From positions 1-44,081 of the forward strand of contig CASEVQ010000006.1 in the NCBI GenBank assembly GCA_949291455.1: a stretch of 44,081 nucleotides of DNA, given 5' to 3'. The position numbers were made by a program, and so were the translations under genes. The notes beneath the pieces were generated by a model, which did no database searches, was not told where the DNA came from, and was given only the letters and a program-made list of their open reading frames with translations. Positions 26,283 through 33,812 of the stretch are shown here, one piece after another. The first letter of the stretch is position 1; every line of letters starts with the position of its first letter. The DNA is from an uncultured bacterium. Its GTDB lineage: Bacteria; Bacillota_I; Bacilli_A; RF39; UBA660.

Positions 26283-27863
26283 TATAACACTGTGTTACAG
26301 CACCCTAGTTATTATAGAGTAGGATTATATATAAGATTATCTGAATCAGATTCTGATAAAAGTTATGAATCAGAAAGTGAAAGTATTATTAATCAAAGAA
26401 ATTTATTAATGAGCTTTGTAAAACAAAATGAATTTACTTTTGTTGATGAATATATTGATGATGGATTTACCGGTACTAATTTTGATAGACCTGGATTTAA
26501 AAGATTAATTGATGATATAGAAAAAGGTAGAATTAATTGTGTTATAACTAAAGATTTATCTAGATTAGGTAGAAATTATGTAACATGTGGATATTATGTA
26601 GATGAATATTTTCTTTTAAAGAAAGTTAGATATATTGCTGTATTAGATCAGGTGGATACTTTTTTAAATAATGTTGGTAATGAAATGATACCTTTTAAAT
26701 CAGTATTTAATGATATGACTAGTAGGGATAATTCAAAAAAAATTCGTTCTATTTTAAGAAATAAAAAAGAAATAGGGAAATTTATTGGAAGTGAATCTAG
26801 TTTTGGATATATGAGAGATCCAGAAGATAAAGGACATTTATTACCTAATCCAGAAACTGCATTTATTGTGAAAAAAATATTTGAAATGGCAAATAATGGA
26901 ACAAGTGTAAGTGATATAGCAAGTTATCTTAATGATTGTAAATATCCTACACCAAGTCTATACAAGAAAAAAGAGGGTTCTAAACAAAAGGTTAATCCAA
27001 TATGGTCTATTTCATCAGTGAAAAAAATATTAAAAAATCAGATGTATACTGGAGATATGGTCCAAAATGTTCAAACTAAATTATCATATAAATCACCTAA
27101 GAAAGTAACACTTAATAAAGAAGCATGGATAATTGTACCTAATACTCATGAACCTTTAGTTAGTAAAGAAGTATTTTTTAAAGTACAAAATAATGTTAAA
27201 AGAAAACCTAAAACACAGTCTAATAGGGAAAAAAGACTATTTGAAAATCTTATTTACTGCAAAGAATGTGGAAACACTTTAACAGTTACTTACCGAAAGA
27301 AACAAGATTATTGGACTGTTAATTGTAATAGGTATTCGAGAGATCCAAGAAGACATTTATGTTATCCACATTTTATGCCATATGATAAGTTAGAAGAAGC
27401 ATTACTAGATACAATAAAAAATACTTGTAAAAAATATTTAGACAAGTTAGATATTAAGTCATTAGCAAAATTAGTTAATGATAAAAATAGTAAAAAAGAA
27501 AGTAATATGGAAGAAATTAATTATCTAAATAAAAGGATTAAAGAATGTAATTCTAAAATTGATATGTTATATGATGATAAATTTAAAGGTAATATTTCGG
27601 AAGATACTTATAAAAGATTATCTAGAGAAACAGAAATATTATTAAATCAATCTAAAGCAAGGTTGGAAGAATTACAAAGTATAGACAAAAAGAAAATTGA
27701 TTCTGCTAAAGAAATTAAAAAATATGAACAAAAAATTAAAGAATTAATTAATCTTGATAAACCAAGTAGAGAATTATTACAATCCATCATTGATAAAATA
27801 ATTATAAATAAAGATAGAAATATTGAAATCTTTTATAAATTCAGTTTGTTAAATAATATTTGA
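26280..27863 (+). CDS. large serine recombinase (TnpX/TndX type)
   Basis: A 527-residue large serine recombinase expected to integrate and excise the element at attP/attB. The N-terminal resolvase domain (about residues 12-155) has catalytic Ser21 in YIRLSESD, the conserved DDGFTGTNFDRPGF, and the Arg motif TKDLSRLGRNY. The recombinase domain (about 170-280) includes GYMRDPEDKG...LPNPETAFIVKKIFE and ASYLN. A zinc ribbon (YCKECGN, then CNR and HLCYPH, about 325-365) and a coiled coil (about 390-465) follow, both typical of this class. It starts at GTG 26280 with AAAGGAG at 26265-26271. It lies 12 kb and 3.7 kb from the two ends. Confidence 0.95.
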   Translation: MYNTVLQHPSYYRVGLYIRLSESDSDKSYESESESIINQRNLLMSFVKQNEFTFVDEYIDDGFTGTNFDRPGFKRLIDDIEKGRINCVITKDLSRLGRNYVTCGYYVDEYFLLKKVRYIAVLDQVDTFLNNVGNEMIPFKSVFNDMTSRDNSKKIRSILRNKKEIGKFIGSESSFGYMRDPEDKGHLLPNPETAFIVKKIFEMANNGTSVSDIASYLNDCKYPTPSLYKKKEGSKQKVNPIWSISSVKKILKNQMYTGDMVQNVQTKLSYKSPKKVTLNKEAWIIVPNTHEPLVSKEVFFKVQNNVKRKPKTQSNREKRLFENLIYCKECGNTLTVTYRKKQDYWTVNCNRYSRDPRRHLCYPHFMPYDKLEEALLDTIKNTCKKYLDKLDIKSLAKLVNDKNSKKESNMEEINYLNKRIKECNSKIDMLYDDKFKGNISEDTYKRLSRETEILLNQSKARLEELQSIDKKKIDSAKEIKKYEQKIKELINLDKPSRELLQSIIDKIIINKDRNIEIFYKFSLLNNI

Positions 27864-27869
27864 TTCATA

Positions 27870-27892
27870 GAAGTTAGTTCTATACTAACTTC
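27870..27892 (+). repeat. hairpin 1 of the array
   Basis: GAAGTTAGT (27870-27878) pairs perfectly with ACTAACTTC (27884-27892), loop TCTAT. It is 6 nt after the recombinase stop but is not followed by a T-run, so a terminator role is doubtful. Confidence 0.8.
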
Positions 27893-27931
27893 ATACATTT
27901 AAAGGCGAGATAATGAAGTTTAGTTGCTAAT

Positions 27932-27960
27932 TAACTTTGTGGTAGAATGGCACAAAGTTA
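27932..27960 (+). repeat. hairpin 2 of the array
   Basis: TAACTTTGTG (27932-27941) and CACAAAGTTA (27951-27960) form a perfect 10-bp stem with a 9-nt loop. An alternative pairing of AAGTT (27917-27921) with AACTT (27933-27937) would compete with it. Confidence 0.85.
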
Positions 27961-28002
27961 GTAATATAAAAATTCAATTAACTATTTTTAGTAAATTTTA
28001 AA

Positions 28003-28029
28003 AAGTTCCCACCGACTTGGTGGGAAGTT
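28003..28029 (+). repeat. hairpin 3 of the array
   Basis: TTCCCACC (28006-28013) and GGTGGGAA (28019-28026) form a perfect 8-bp stem with a 5-nt loop. The right flank GT would pair with AC, but the left flank is AG, consistent with one change in an ACTTCCCACC arm. Confidence 0.85.
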
Positions 28030-28035
28030 TATAGT

Positions 28036-28075
28036 AAATATTAACTTGTGACCATGTTGGGTACAAGTAATATTT
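28036..28075 (+). repeat. hairpin 4 of the array
   Basis: Three stacked helices: AAATATT/AATATTT, ACTTGT/ACAAGT and ACC/GGT, 16 bp in all, interrupted by single-base bulges (A28043, G28050), with a 6-nt loop. Complementarity extends beyond the ACTT/AAGT ends into the spacers. Confidence 0.85.
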
Positions 28076-28147
28076 AAAAAAATAATAACTTAAATCTAAT
28101 TTGAAACAAAAATATAAAATTAAATTTTATTATACCTCTATTATAAA

Positions 28148-28172
28148 ACTTATGCACACAATGTGCATAAGT
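28148..28172 (+). repeat. hairpin 5 of the array
   Basis: ACTTATGCACA (28148-28158) and TGTGCATAAGT (28162-28172) form a perfect 11-bp stem with a 3-nt loop. Confidence 0.9.
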
Positions 28173-28182
28173 AAAAATATTA

Positions 28183-28235
28183 ACTTCCCGACAGGCTGTC
28201 GAGAAGTAGTTGATTTAATAACATGTACCAAGTTG
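28183..28235 (+). repeat. hairpin 6 of the array and a degenerate seventh unit
   Basis: ACTTC-C-CGACA and TGTCG-A-GAAGT (28183-28207) form a 10-bp stem with one C-A mismatch. Next, ACATGTACCAAGTTG (28221-28235) matches the 5' part of hairpin 4 but lacks its right arm, so it looks like an eroded unit. Confidence 0.75.
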
Positions 28236-28308
28236 TTAGTTCTATTATAAATAATTAAATTAAAAATCAGTGATATAATAGTAATTATCAATTTTAGGCG
28301 GTGATAAT

Positions 28309-29151
28309 ATGCAAATAAATATTAAAACTATTAATAGAGCTATTAATCGAAAATTTCATAGGCCATTGAAAGATGGATGTATTTATAATGTTTCAAAATT
28401 AAATAATGAAAGAAGAGCAAAGCATAACGAAACAATCAGTTTATTAAAACAAGCTCACGAAACATTAATAAATGTTGAATATAATCTAAATATATATAAT
28501 TTAGTTGATGCTAATACTTTGTTAAGATCTTCATTTGAATATGTAATGATGGCTATGATGATTCAATTTGATGAGAATGTCTATAATGAATTCACAACAC
28601 TTGGGATTGAACGTGATAAAACTAGAGTTTGTGAAATAATTGATAAATTTAGAACACACATGAATGAAATTTCTGAAACAGCTTTTAAAGATATAAATCG
28701 TAAAGAAAAACTATCTATGTTAACAGAATTATATGATAAATTATGTAATTTTACACATAGTACTTTAATAGTAAGTACTATGATAGAAATTAACAGTAAA
28801 AAAGAAAAAGAAATATTTCAATTACTAATGTATCAAAATTATTATTTTTTAAAAATGCTTTTATTTCTATGTTTGAAATATTTTACGAATGATAATAAGC
28901 ATTATTTAGAATTAAGAAATGTCGGCTTTACTTATTTATTTTTAATGTTTATTATTAATAATAAAATAAAAGATTATAAGTTGGATTTATCAAAGTATAA
29001 TGAATTATTATATTTTGATAAAAATACTAAATATTTCGAAAATGATAAAAAAAATATGGAAAAACTTAGTTTTGAATTAAATGAGCTAAAAGTAGCTATA
29101 GAAGAAAATAGAGATAGTTTTATAAAAGAGTTATTAGAATTTTTAAAATAA
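28309..29151 (+). CDS. helical protein behind the hairpin array (DUF5677/HEPN-like?)
   Basis: A 280-residue, almost wholly helical protein I cannot place firmly. The block DANTLLRSSFEYVMMAMMIQF (about residues 68-88) and the later LYDKLCNFTHSTLI (about 145-158) recall DUF5677 and related HEPN-like proteins, which keep an Arg-(S)-x-E and a His at similar places. A proper Rx4-6H ribonuclease motif is not obvious. GGCGGTGATA precedes the ATG, with TATAAT (28274-28279) as a likely -10. Its position between the hairpin array and other defence genes suggests a defence or toxin role (inference). Confidence 0.6.
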   Translation: MQINIKTINRAINRKFHRPLKDGCIYNVSKLNNERRAKHNETISLLKQAHETLINVEYNLNIYNLVDANTLLRSSFEYVMMAMMIQFDENVYNEFTTLGIERDKTRVCEIIDKFRTHMNEISETAFKDINRKEKLSMLTELYDKLCNFTHSTLIVSTMIEINSKKEKEIFQLLMYQNYYFLKMLLFLCLKYFTNDNKHYLELRNVGFTYLFLMFIINNKIKDYKLDLSKYNELLYFDKNTKYFENDKKNMEKLSFELNELKVAIEENRDSFIKELLEFLK

Positions 29152-29202
29152 ATTTATTATGGGTTAGTTTTATATAATAGTTTAAATAATTAAGTAAGTC
29201 AG

Positions 29203-29231
29203 TTGACATAAACTACCGTTTGCGGTATAAT
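29203..29231 (+). promoter_or_regulatory. consensus promoter with an inverted-repeat operator (Fic gene)
   Basis: A perfect TTGACA (29203-29208) and TATAAT (29226-29231) are spaced by 17 bp. The inverted repeat TACCG-TTTG-CGGTA (29214-29227) covers the spacer and the edge of the -10. A repressor bound here would block RNA polymerase; the HTH-carrying Fic protein downstream is the obvious candidate. Confidence 0.88.
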
Positions 29232-29250
29232 TGTAACAGAGGTGAAAATT

Positions 29251-30127
29251 ATGGAGTTTATGACTACAAAAGAAGCTGTTGAAAAATGGAATATTAGCGA
29301 AAGAAGAATTAGACAATTATTACAAGATGGTAGAATTGAAGGTGCTGTTAAAGTAGGTAATAGTTGGAATATTCCGATTGATGCTGATAAACCTGTTGAT
29401 AAAAGAATAATTAAACCAGATGATAATAAATTTATAATTGATTTAGATGATAATTATTTTGATGAAGTAGATAGCTTAAAAAAAGAATTAGATAGTAAAA
29501 GACCAATACCAAAAGAAACTTTGAAATCTTTAAAAGAGTCTATTAATTTAGAGTGGACTTATAATAGTAATGGAATTGAAGGAAATACTTTAACATTAAG
29601 AGAGACACAAGTTGTTTTAGAAGGTATTACGGTAGGTGGAAAGTCTATTAAAGAGCATTTAGAAGCAATTAATCATGAGAAAGCTATTTTATATTTAGAT
29701 GATTTAGTAAAAGATAAAAATCCAATAACTGAATGGAATATAAAAAATATTCACCAGTTAATTTTAAAAGATATAGATAATGAGAATGCTGGAAGATATA
29801 GAAAAGAAAACGTAACTATAAAAGGAGCTACTCATATTCCACCGGATTATTTAAAACTGCCTGAATTAATGGAAAAATTAATACTTAATTACAATACTTG
29901 TAACGAATATCATCCAATAATTAAAGCTGCATTATTGCATGGAGAATTGGTTAAAATACATCCATTTGTTGATGGTAATGGAAGAACATCAAGATTACTT
30001 ATGAATTTAGATTTAATGAATAGTGGCGTTAGATAAAGCACATACTACTGGTAATTACACTGACTTTGTTAAGTTAGTTACTAAGTTAGAAGTTGAAATG
30101 CTAAAAAAATATTTAGAATTATTGTAA
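29251..30127 (+). pseudogene. HTH-Fic AMP-transferase, truncated by deletion and frameshift
   Basis: ATG 29251 has GAGGTG upstream. An N-terminal MerR/excisionase-like HTH (about residues 1-45), a Fic_N region with the inhibitory motif SNGIEG (Ser106-Gly111, matching S/T-x-x-x-E-G/N) and the Fic core HPFVDGNGRTSR (about 237-248) are intact. The frame then stops at 30034-30036 (LMNSGVR). The proper C-terminal sequence continues in another frame from 30026 (ALDKAHTTGNYTDFVKLV) to a stop at 30127, so roughly 20 codons and the reading frame were lost. The missing part helps close the Fic fold, so activity is doubtful. Confidence 0.85.
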
Positions 30128-30139
30128 GAGGTATAGAAT

Positions 30140-31504
30140 ATGATTGAAGATAAACATAATGAGAAATGTCTATGTGCATTTTGTGGTAATAATAATTTTG
30201 AAATTCCAAATGATATTATTGATGCAATAAAAAGAGAAAATTTGATTATATTTGCTGGTGCTGGTATAAGTACTGAAGGAAAAAATGTATATAAAACAAC
30301 ATTATATACAGAAATAAATGATGAATTAGAAGAAAATTATGACAATACTTTCCCTCAATTGATGACAAAATATTGTAATCAACCAAATGGCAGAAGAAAG
30401 TTAATTAATAGAATAAACGAAAGGTTTGATTACTATAAAGCATTTCCAGAGGTAGATAATGTAATGAAAATGTTTTTTTCTCCATTATCTGATATTTATA
30501 GTATTAAGGATATAATAACTACAAATTGGGATAGACAATTTGAAGAAAAATGTAATTGTATACCAATTGTATATGATAAGGATGTTTCTCTTATAGATGA
30601 TAAAAAGAGAAAAGTATATAAAATCCATGGTAGCATAGATAATGTTGGAACTTTAATTATGACTGAAGATGATTATGAAAAATGTTATAGCGAATTGAAC
30701 AAAAATTTAATTGGTTCAAAATTAAAAGAATTGCTTAGTAGAAAAACAGTTGTGTTTATTGGATATTCTTTAGAAGATGATGATTTTAAAAAAATATGGG
30801 AGTTTATTGATGAAAAACTTGGTGAATTGAAGCCTCATTTTTATATTGTTTCACCAGATAAATCGATGAGAGAAAAACTGTCAGATAAAAATGTAACTAT
30901 AATAAATACATTAGGATCTAATTTTATAGAAAAAATTAGAAAACAGTTAATTGACGATAATTATTTATTAGATTCAGACATTCTTTATTCTATTGCAGCA
31001 GATCTTTATTATTTATGCCTTAAAGTGCATAGAGACACCAATAATTTAATTAAAGAAAAAAAAGAACCTCTATTAATATATTCAATATTATATCAAGATG
31101 GATTAATCCACTCATTAGAGAGAATTTTAGCTAGAAAAACATCAGGAGAATATTTAAATCCGAATTTTATATTTAATTCTATTAGCACTTATTCTGATAT
31201 GCTCAAAAAGTATTTAAAAAGTGGAAATGTTTTTGATGGGGCATATATAGCAGGATATATTCATGCTATGGATTATATATTTTATTTATATAATGTTATT
31301 TATAATAAAGAAGATATAGAAAATTGTGAAAAAATATATTTATACTATTTACCTCCTAAATGTGGATATAACAATTTAGAAGAATTTGAAAATGATTTAA
31401 AAACATATAAAACAAAAAAATATATTACTATTGCAAAAAAAATTATTAAAGATATGGGAAATGATAATTATGAACTAGAAATTCATCATCTTCCATTTTT
31501 GTAA
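30140..31504 (+). CDS. SIR2-family (sirtuin-fold) defence protein
   Basis: A 454-residue SIR2_2-type protein. Proteins of this type in defence systems degrade NAD+ on infection. NAD-binding features are visible: IIFAGAGIS (residues 36-44), TTNWD (127-131), KIHGS with His163, and VFIGYSLEDDDF (about 205-216). A CxCxxC cluster at residues 10-15 may bind zinc. The C-terminal 190 residues are helical and unassigned, possibly a sensor. AAGAGGT precedes the ATG. The stop lies 3 nt from the attP arm, so this is the last cargo gene at the right end. Confidence 0.88.
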   Translation: MIEDKHNEKCLCAFCGNNNFEIPNDIIDAIKRENLIIFAGAGISTEGKNVYKTTLYTEINDELEENYDNTFPQLMTKYCNQPNGRRKLINRINERFDYYKAFPEVDNVMKMFFSPLSDIYSIKDIITTNWDRQFEEKCNCIPIVYDKDVSLIDDKKRKVYKIHGSIDNVGTLIMTEDDYEKCYSELNKNLIGSKLKELLSRKTVVFIGYSLEDDDFKKIWEFIDEKLGELKPHFYIVSPDKSMREKLSDKNVTIINTLGSNFIEKIRKQLIDDNYLLDSDILYSIAADLYYLCLKVHRDTNNLIKEKKEPLLIYSILYQDGLIHSLERILARKTSGEYLNPNFIFNSISTYSDMLKKYLKSGNVFDGAYIAGYIHAMDYIFYLYNVIYNKEDIENCEKIYLYYLPPKCGYNNLEEFENDLKTYKTKKYITIAKKIIKDMGNDNYELEIHHLPFL

Positions 31505-31507
31505 AAA

Positions 31508-31540
31508 GTTACACAATGATCATCGCGAGGTGGCGAAGGT
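31508..31540 (+). repeat. attR: right arm of attP plus recombination core
   Basis: GTTACAC (31508-31514) faces the core GAGGTGGCGAAGGT (31527-31540), and native amidase sequence follows. Joined to the left end, the two 22-bp half-sites around a central GG (31529-31530) match at 16 of 22 positions as inverted repeats, including GTGTAAC, GCGA and TCA blocks. Confidence 0.88.
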
Positions 31541-32665
31541 GCAGAAGTAGTTTACGCACTACGAAACGAAGAAACTTTAGCAAAATCAATTTTAGATGAA
31601 ATTGGTAATGCTGGACAAAAGAAAAGATCTTACTATCAAAAAAGATTACCAGAAGATCCATCTAAAGACTATTACTTTATACAACGATTGACGGGAAATA
31701 CAGAGCCAGTATTAATAGAATATGGCTTTATAGACAATAAAAATGATTTGTATAAATTGCAAAATAATTTGTTAGACTATGGTGAGGCAGTAGTAAAAGC
31801 AGTTACTAATTATATTGGAGTTCCATATATACCAACAACACCAGGAATAGATAGTAACATCTATATAGTAAAAAAAGGTGATAGTTTATATAGCATTGCT
31901 AACAAATATGGAATAACAGTAAATGAACTTAAAGCAGCAAATAACTTAACATCTAATTTACTTAATGTTGGGCAAACATTAAGTATTCCAACAATAAATC
32001 CAGACATAACATTGCCAGAAAATTATATAGTATATACTGTGAAAAAAGGTGATACGTTGTATAAAATAGCATCAGAGTACAATGTATCAGTTAATGATCT
32101 AATAGATTTTAATCAATTAACAACAACTGCTATCGTTATAGGACAGCAATTGTTAATACCTACTAACGCTGAAGAAACAAATACTATTACATATATTGTT
32201 TTGCCAGGTGATAGTCTTTGGAAAATTGCTAACAATTGTAACATTACAGTTGATGATATTGTAAAAATAAATAATTTACAAACTACTATAATTCAACCAG
32301 GAGATAAATTAAAATTACCAAAAAACTGCAATATAAACACTGACAATAATCCTGATAATAATATAAATGAAAACGATATAAAACATGTTGTAACGAATAA
32401 TGAAACATTATACAGCATTGCCAAAAAATATGGAACAACTGTTGATGATATAATGGAATATAACAACTTATCCACAAATGTATTACAATTAGGACAGATT
32501 TTATATATACCAAATACATCTGAATATATTAATTATTATGTTCAACCAAATGATAGTTTATATAGTATTTCAAGAAAATTTAATACAACTGTAGATGCAA
32601 TTAAAAAGTTAAACAACTTAACTAGTGATATATTGTACATTAATCAACTACTACTTATTCCATAA
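31541..32665 (+). pseudogene. amidase, C-terminal half with five LysM domains
   Basis: The frame is open from the core (GGT GGC GAA GGT GCA) to 32665 and completes the amidase begun at 13922: AEVVYALRNEETLAKSILDEI, RSYYQKRLPEDPSKDYYFIQRL and PVLIEYGFIDN with the catalytic Glu. Five LysM repeats follow, about 45 residues each, each with a GDSLY/NETLY-like core and GQxLxIP-like end. They would bind peptidoglycan. The first in-frame start (TTG 31688) has no clear ribosome-binding site, so expression from this copy is unlikely. Confidence 0.9.
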
Positions 32666-32696
32666 AAACTAATAACGTTAAGTATGAATTATATTT

Positions 32697-32729
32697 GATA
32701 TTTATATATTTTTATAAATATCTTTTTTT
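32697..32729 (+). terminator. terminator of the amidase gene
   Basis: GATATTTATA (32697-32706) and TATAAATATC (32713-32722) form a perfect 10-bp stem with a 6-nt loop and are followed by seven T's. Confidence 0.88.
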
Positions 32730-32749
32730 AAAAAAACATAAATTAATTA

Positions 32750-32778
32750 TTGAATTTTATTTTTATCAATGCTAAAAT
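32750..32778 (+). promoter_or_regulatory. promoter of the split tRNA-Trp
   Basis: TTGAAT (32750-32755) and TAAAAT (32773-32778) with a 17-bp spacer lie 15 bp before the mature 5' end of the split tRNA. Confidence 0.6.
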
Positions 32779-32793
32779 ATAATTACATTTTAT

Positions 32794-32835
32794 AGGGAAT
32801 TAGTTCAGTTGGTAGAACGCAGGTCTCCAAAACCT
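32794..32835 (+). tRNA. tRNA-Trp, 5' part (split gene)
   Basis: This is the first 42 nt of a tRNA-Trp (anticodon CCA): acceptor strand AGGGAAT, D arm GTTC...GAAC, anticodon arm CAGGT-CTCCAAA-ACCT. The sequence then leaves the tRNA. The missing 34 nt are at 42103-42136; joined they give a 76-nt tRNA with a perfect acceptor stem and encoded CCA. Confidence 0.92.
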
Positions 32836-32973
32836 TTGTTGTTTGATGACTTAATGCCATTTAACCCTTGAATTTATTAGCATTTGTTAAAATTATAGTT
32901 ATTATTGTTGGCACCGTTGGTGGCAAAATGTTAAATTTATAACAAATTAAATCAATATAAAACGATATGAAAC
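32836..32973. other. left-end interior of the tRNA-Trp insertion
   Basis: No gene is seen between the left core and the promoter of the resident tRNA-Trp. It holds TTGTTGTTTG (32836-32845, repeated near the right end at 41942-41951) and an imperfect inverted repeat, TTGGCACC (32908-32915) with GGTGGCAA (32919-32926), part of the probable integrase-binding region. Confidence 0.55.
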
Positions 32974-33003
32974 TTGTTAAAAAGATGAGTTTTATGATAT
33001 AAT
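32974..33003 (+). promoter_or_regulatory. promoter of the resident tRNA-Trp
   Basis: TTGTTA (32974-32979) and TATAAT (32998-33003) with an 18-bp spacer lie 25 bp before the tRNA. A small palindrome GCTCTTAAAGAGC (33010-33022) lies between. Confidence 0.65.
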
Positions 33004-33028
33004 TATTTTGCTCTTAAAGAGCACCTAT

Positions 33029-33102
33029 AGGGGTGTAATTTAGTGGTAAAATTTTGGTCTCCAAAACCAACTTCGGGAGTTCGACTCTCTCCACCCCTGC
33101 CA
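33029..33102 (+). tRNA. trnW: tRNA-Trp (anticodon CCA), intact
   Basis: A complete 74-nt tRNA: acceptor AGGGGTG with CACCCCT, G73, encoded CCA, an anticodon arm TTGGT-CTCCAAA-ACCAA and T loop TTCGACT. It lies about 200 bp inside the left end of the insertion, so it travels with the element and can replace the split copy. Its D arm and acceptor differ clearly from the split tRNA-Trp, so it is not a recent duplicate. Confidence 0.96.
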
Positions 33103-33112
33103 GAGAATTATC

Positions 33113-33151
33113 CGATTTTTCCTTTGATTTATAAGGGAAAATCGTTTTTTT
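33113..33151 (+). terminator. terminator of the resident tRNA-Trp
   Basis: CGATTTTTCCTT (33113-33124) pairs with AAGGGAAAATCG (33133-33144), 12 bp with one T-G pair, followed by seven T's. The terminator after the split tRNA (42147-42184) is similar in sequence, so tRNA and terminator seem to have been acquired together from a related genome. Confidence 0.92.
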
Positions 33152-33262
33152 ATCTAAAAATTTTCTTTTGTTATTTTCTTATTTTTTGTAATCGTTTTGT
33201 TCTATAATATACTTGCTATGTATTAAGAAAAGAGTTAACATTCACATAGAGAGGATGGAATT

Positions 33263-33478
33263 ATGAAGGAAGTAACGATTGAAATTAATGAATACCAATT
33301 GGTAATTTATCATACGATAAGGGCTTTATATGAAGACTATGGCTCTGCTCTACCACCAAAAATTGAAAAAGAATTAGAAAATTTTGTTAATTTGTTAGGC
33401 AATTATTTAGAAGATGATGTTGAAGGAGATATAGAGGAACAAATTTTTTATAGAAAAACTATTTATAAATATGAATAA
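33263..33478 (+). CDS. small acidic protein
   Basis: A 71-residue protein, rich in Glu and Asp, without Cys or a membrane segment. GAGAGGATGGAATT precedes the ATG (AGAGG spacing about 10). No family is recognised. Helical prediction by eye (EYQLVIYHTIRALYEDYG, KIEKELENFVNLLGNYLEDD) suggests a compact helical protein. It is the first gene after the resident tRNA-Trp. Confidence 0.55.
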   Translation: MKEVTIEINEYQLVIYHTIRALYEDYGSALPPKIEKELENFVNLLGNYLEDDVEGDIEEQIFYRKTIYKYE

Positions 33479-33812
33479 ATGGGTGCTAAATGTGAATAAA
33501 TAGGTAATAAATATTATTATCTGCTTTTTTATGGTATAATATTTAAAGAATAAACTGATGAATAGTAATTTATAAGCAATCATGTGTATTTTTAAAAATT
33601 AATTATAAGAAAAATATAGTTCGATAAGTATGGGGTGGCTTGAAACTAGTTTATTTTCCCTTGTTTATCGTAAAGATAATGAACAACTGATAGAAAGATG
33701 AGTTTATACTACTAATTGTTAAAGAATTAAAGCGCAAAAGAAATTAATTTTATTTTTCGGTTATTATTCAAGACATTTGGAAGAAAAAAATAATAAGTGT
33801 GAGGGTATTGAT
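33479..33812 (+). other. long leader of the LuxR-type gene
   Basis: A possible -10 (TATAAT, 33535-33540) starts a transcript of about 265 nt before the ATG. CGATAA (33622-33627) pairs with TTATCG (33665-33670), with GGG/CCC possible inside, so a stem-loop may form. I do not recognise a known riboswitch. No gene is seen. Confidence 0.4.

Larger units (their letters stand above)
27864..28308 (+). other. 445-nt intergenic region with a hairpin array
   Basis: No protein gene is seen here. The region contains at least six strong hairpins, several with the outer ends ACTT...AAGT, and AT-rich spacers such as AATATTA. Individual stems are listed separately. A -10 element (TATAAT, 28274-28279) and GGCGGTGATA precede the next gene. 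The spacing of the units (35, 41, about 70 and about 104 nt) suggests degenerate 35-40-nt repeats, some of them eroded. Confidence 0.7.
14199..31540. mobile_element. 17.3 kb serine-recombinase element carrying a defence island
   Basis: The two ends share the 14-bp core GAGGTGGCGAAGGT (14199-14212 and 31527-31540). Removing one core copy and everything between the copies restores one open amidase-LysM gene of about 471 codons. The element encodes a TnpX/TndX-type large serine recombinase, a TnpV homologue and an HTH protein, as in Tn4451/Tn5397-like elements. It also carries type I restriction-modification with a PIN gene, DUF4268, TIGR04141-like, HEPN-like, Fic and SIR2 genes. The recombinase is internal, with cargo on both sides. 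Confidence 0.92.

Noticed and set aside
27870-28235. A CRISPR array
   Set aside because: Units are not identical repeats with unique spacers, no cas genes are near, and the stems differ from unit to unit.
27870-29151. A typical ToxIN type III toxin-antitoxin locus
   Set aside because: The repeats are degenerate and the adjacent 280-residue protein does not look like the small toxins of that type. Only a loose analogy is kept.
33029-33102. The resident tRNA-Trp as a third split copy
   Set aside because: It folds completely with acceptor, D, anticodon and T arms and encoded CCA, with promoter and terminator, so it is intact.
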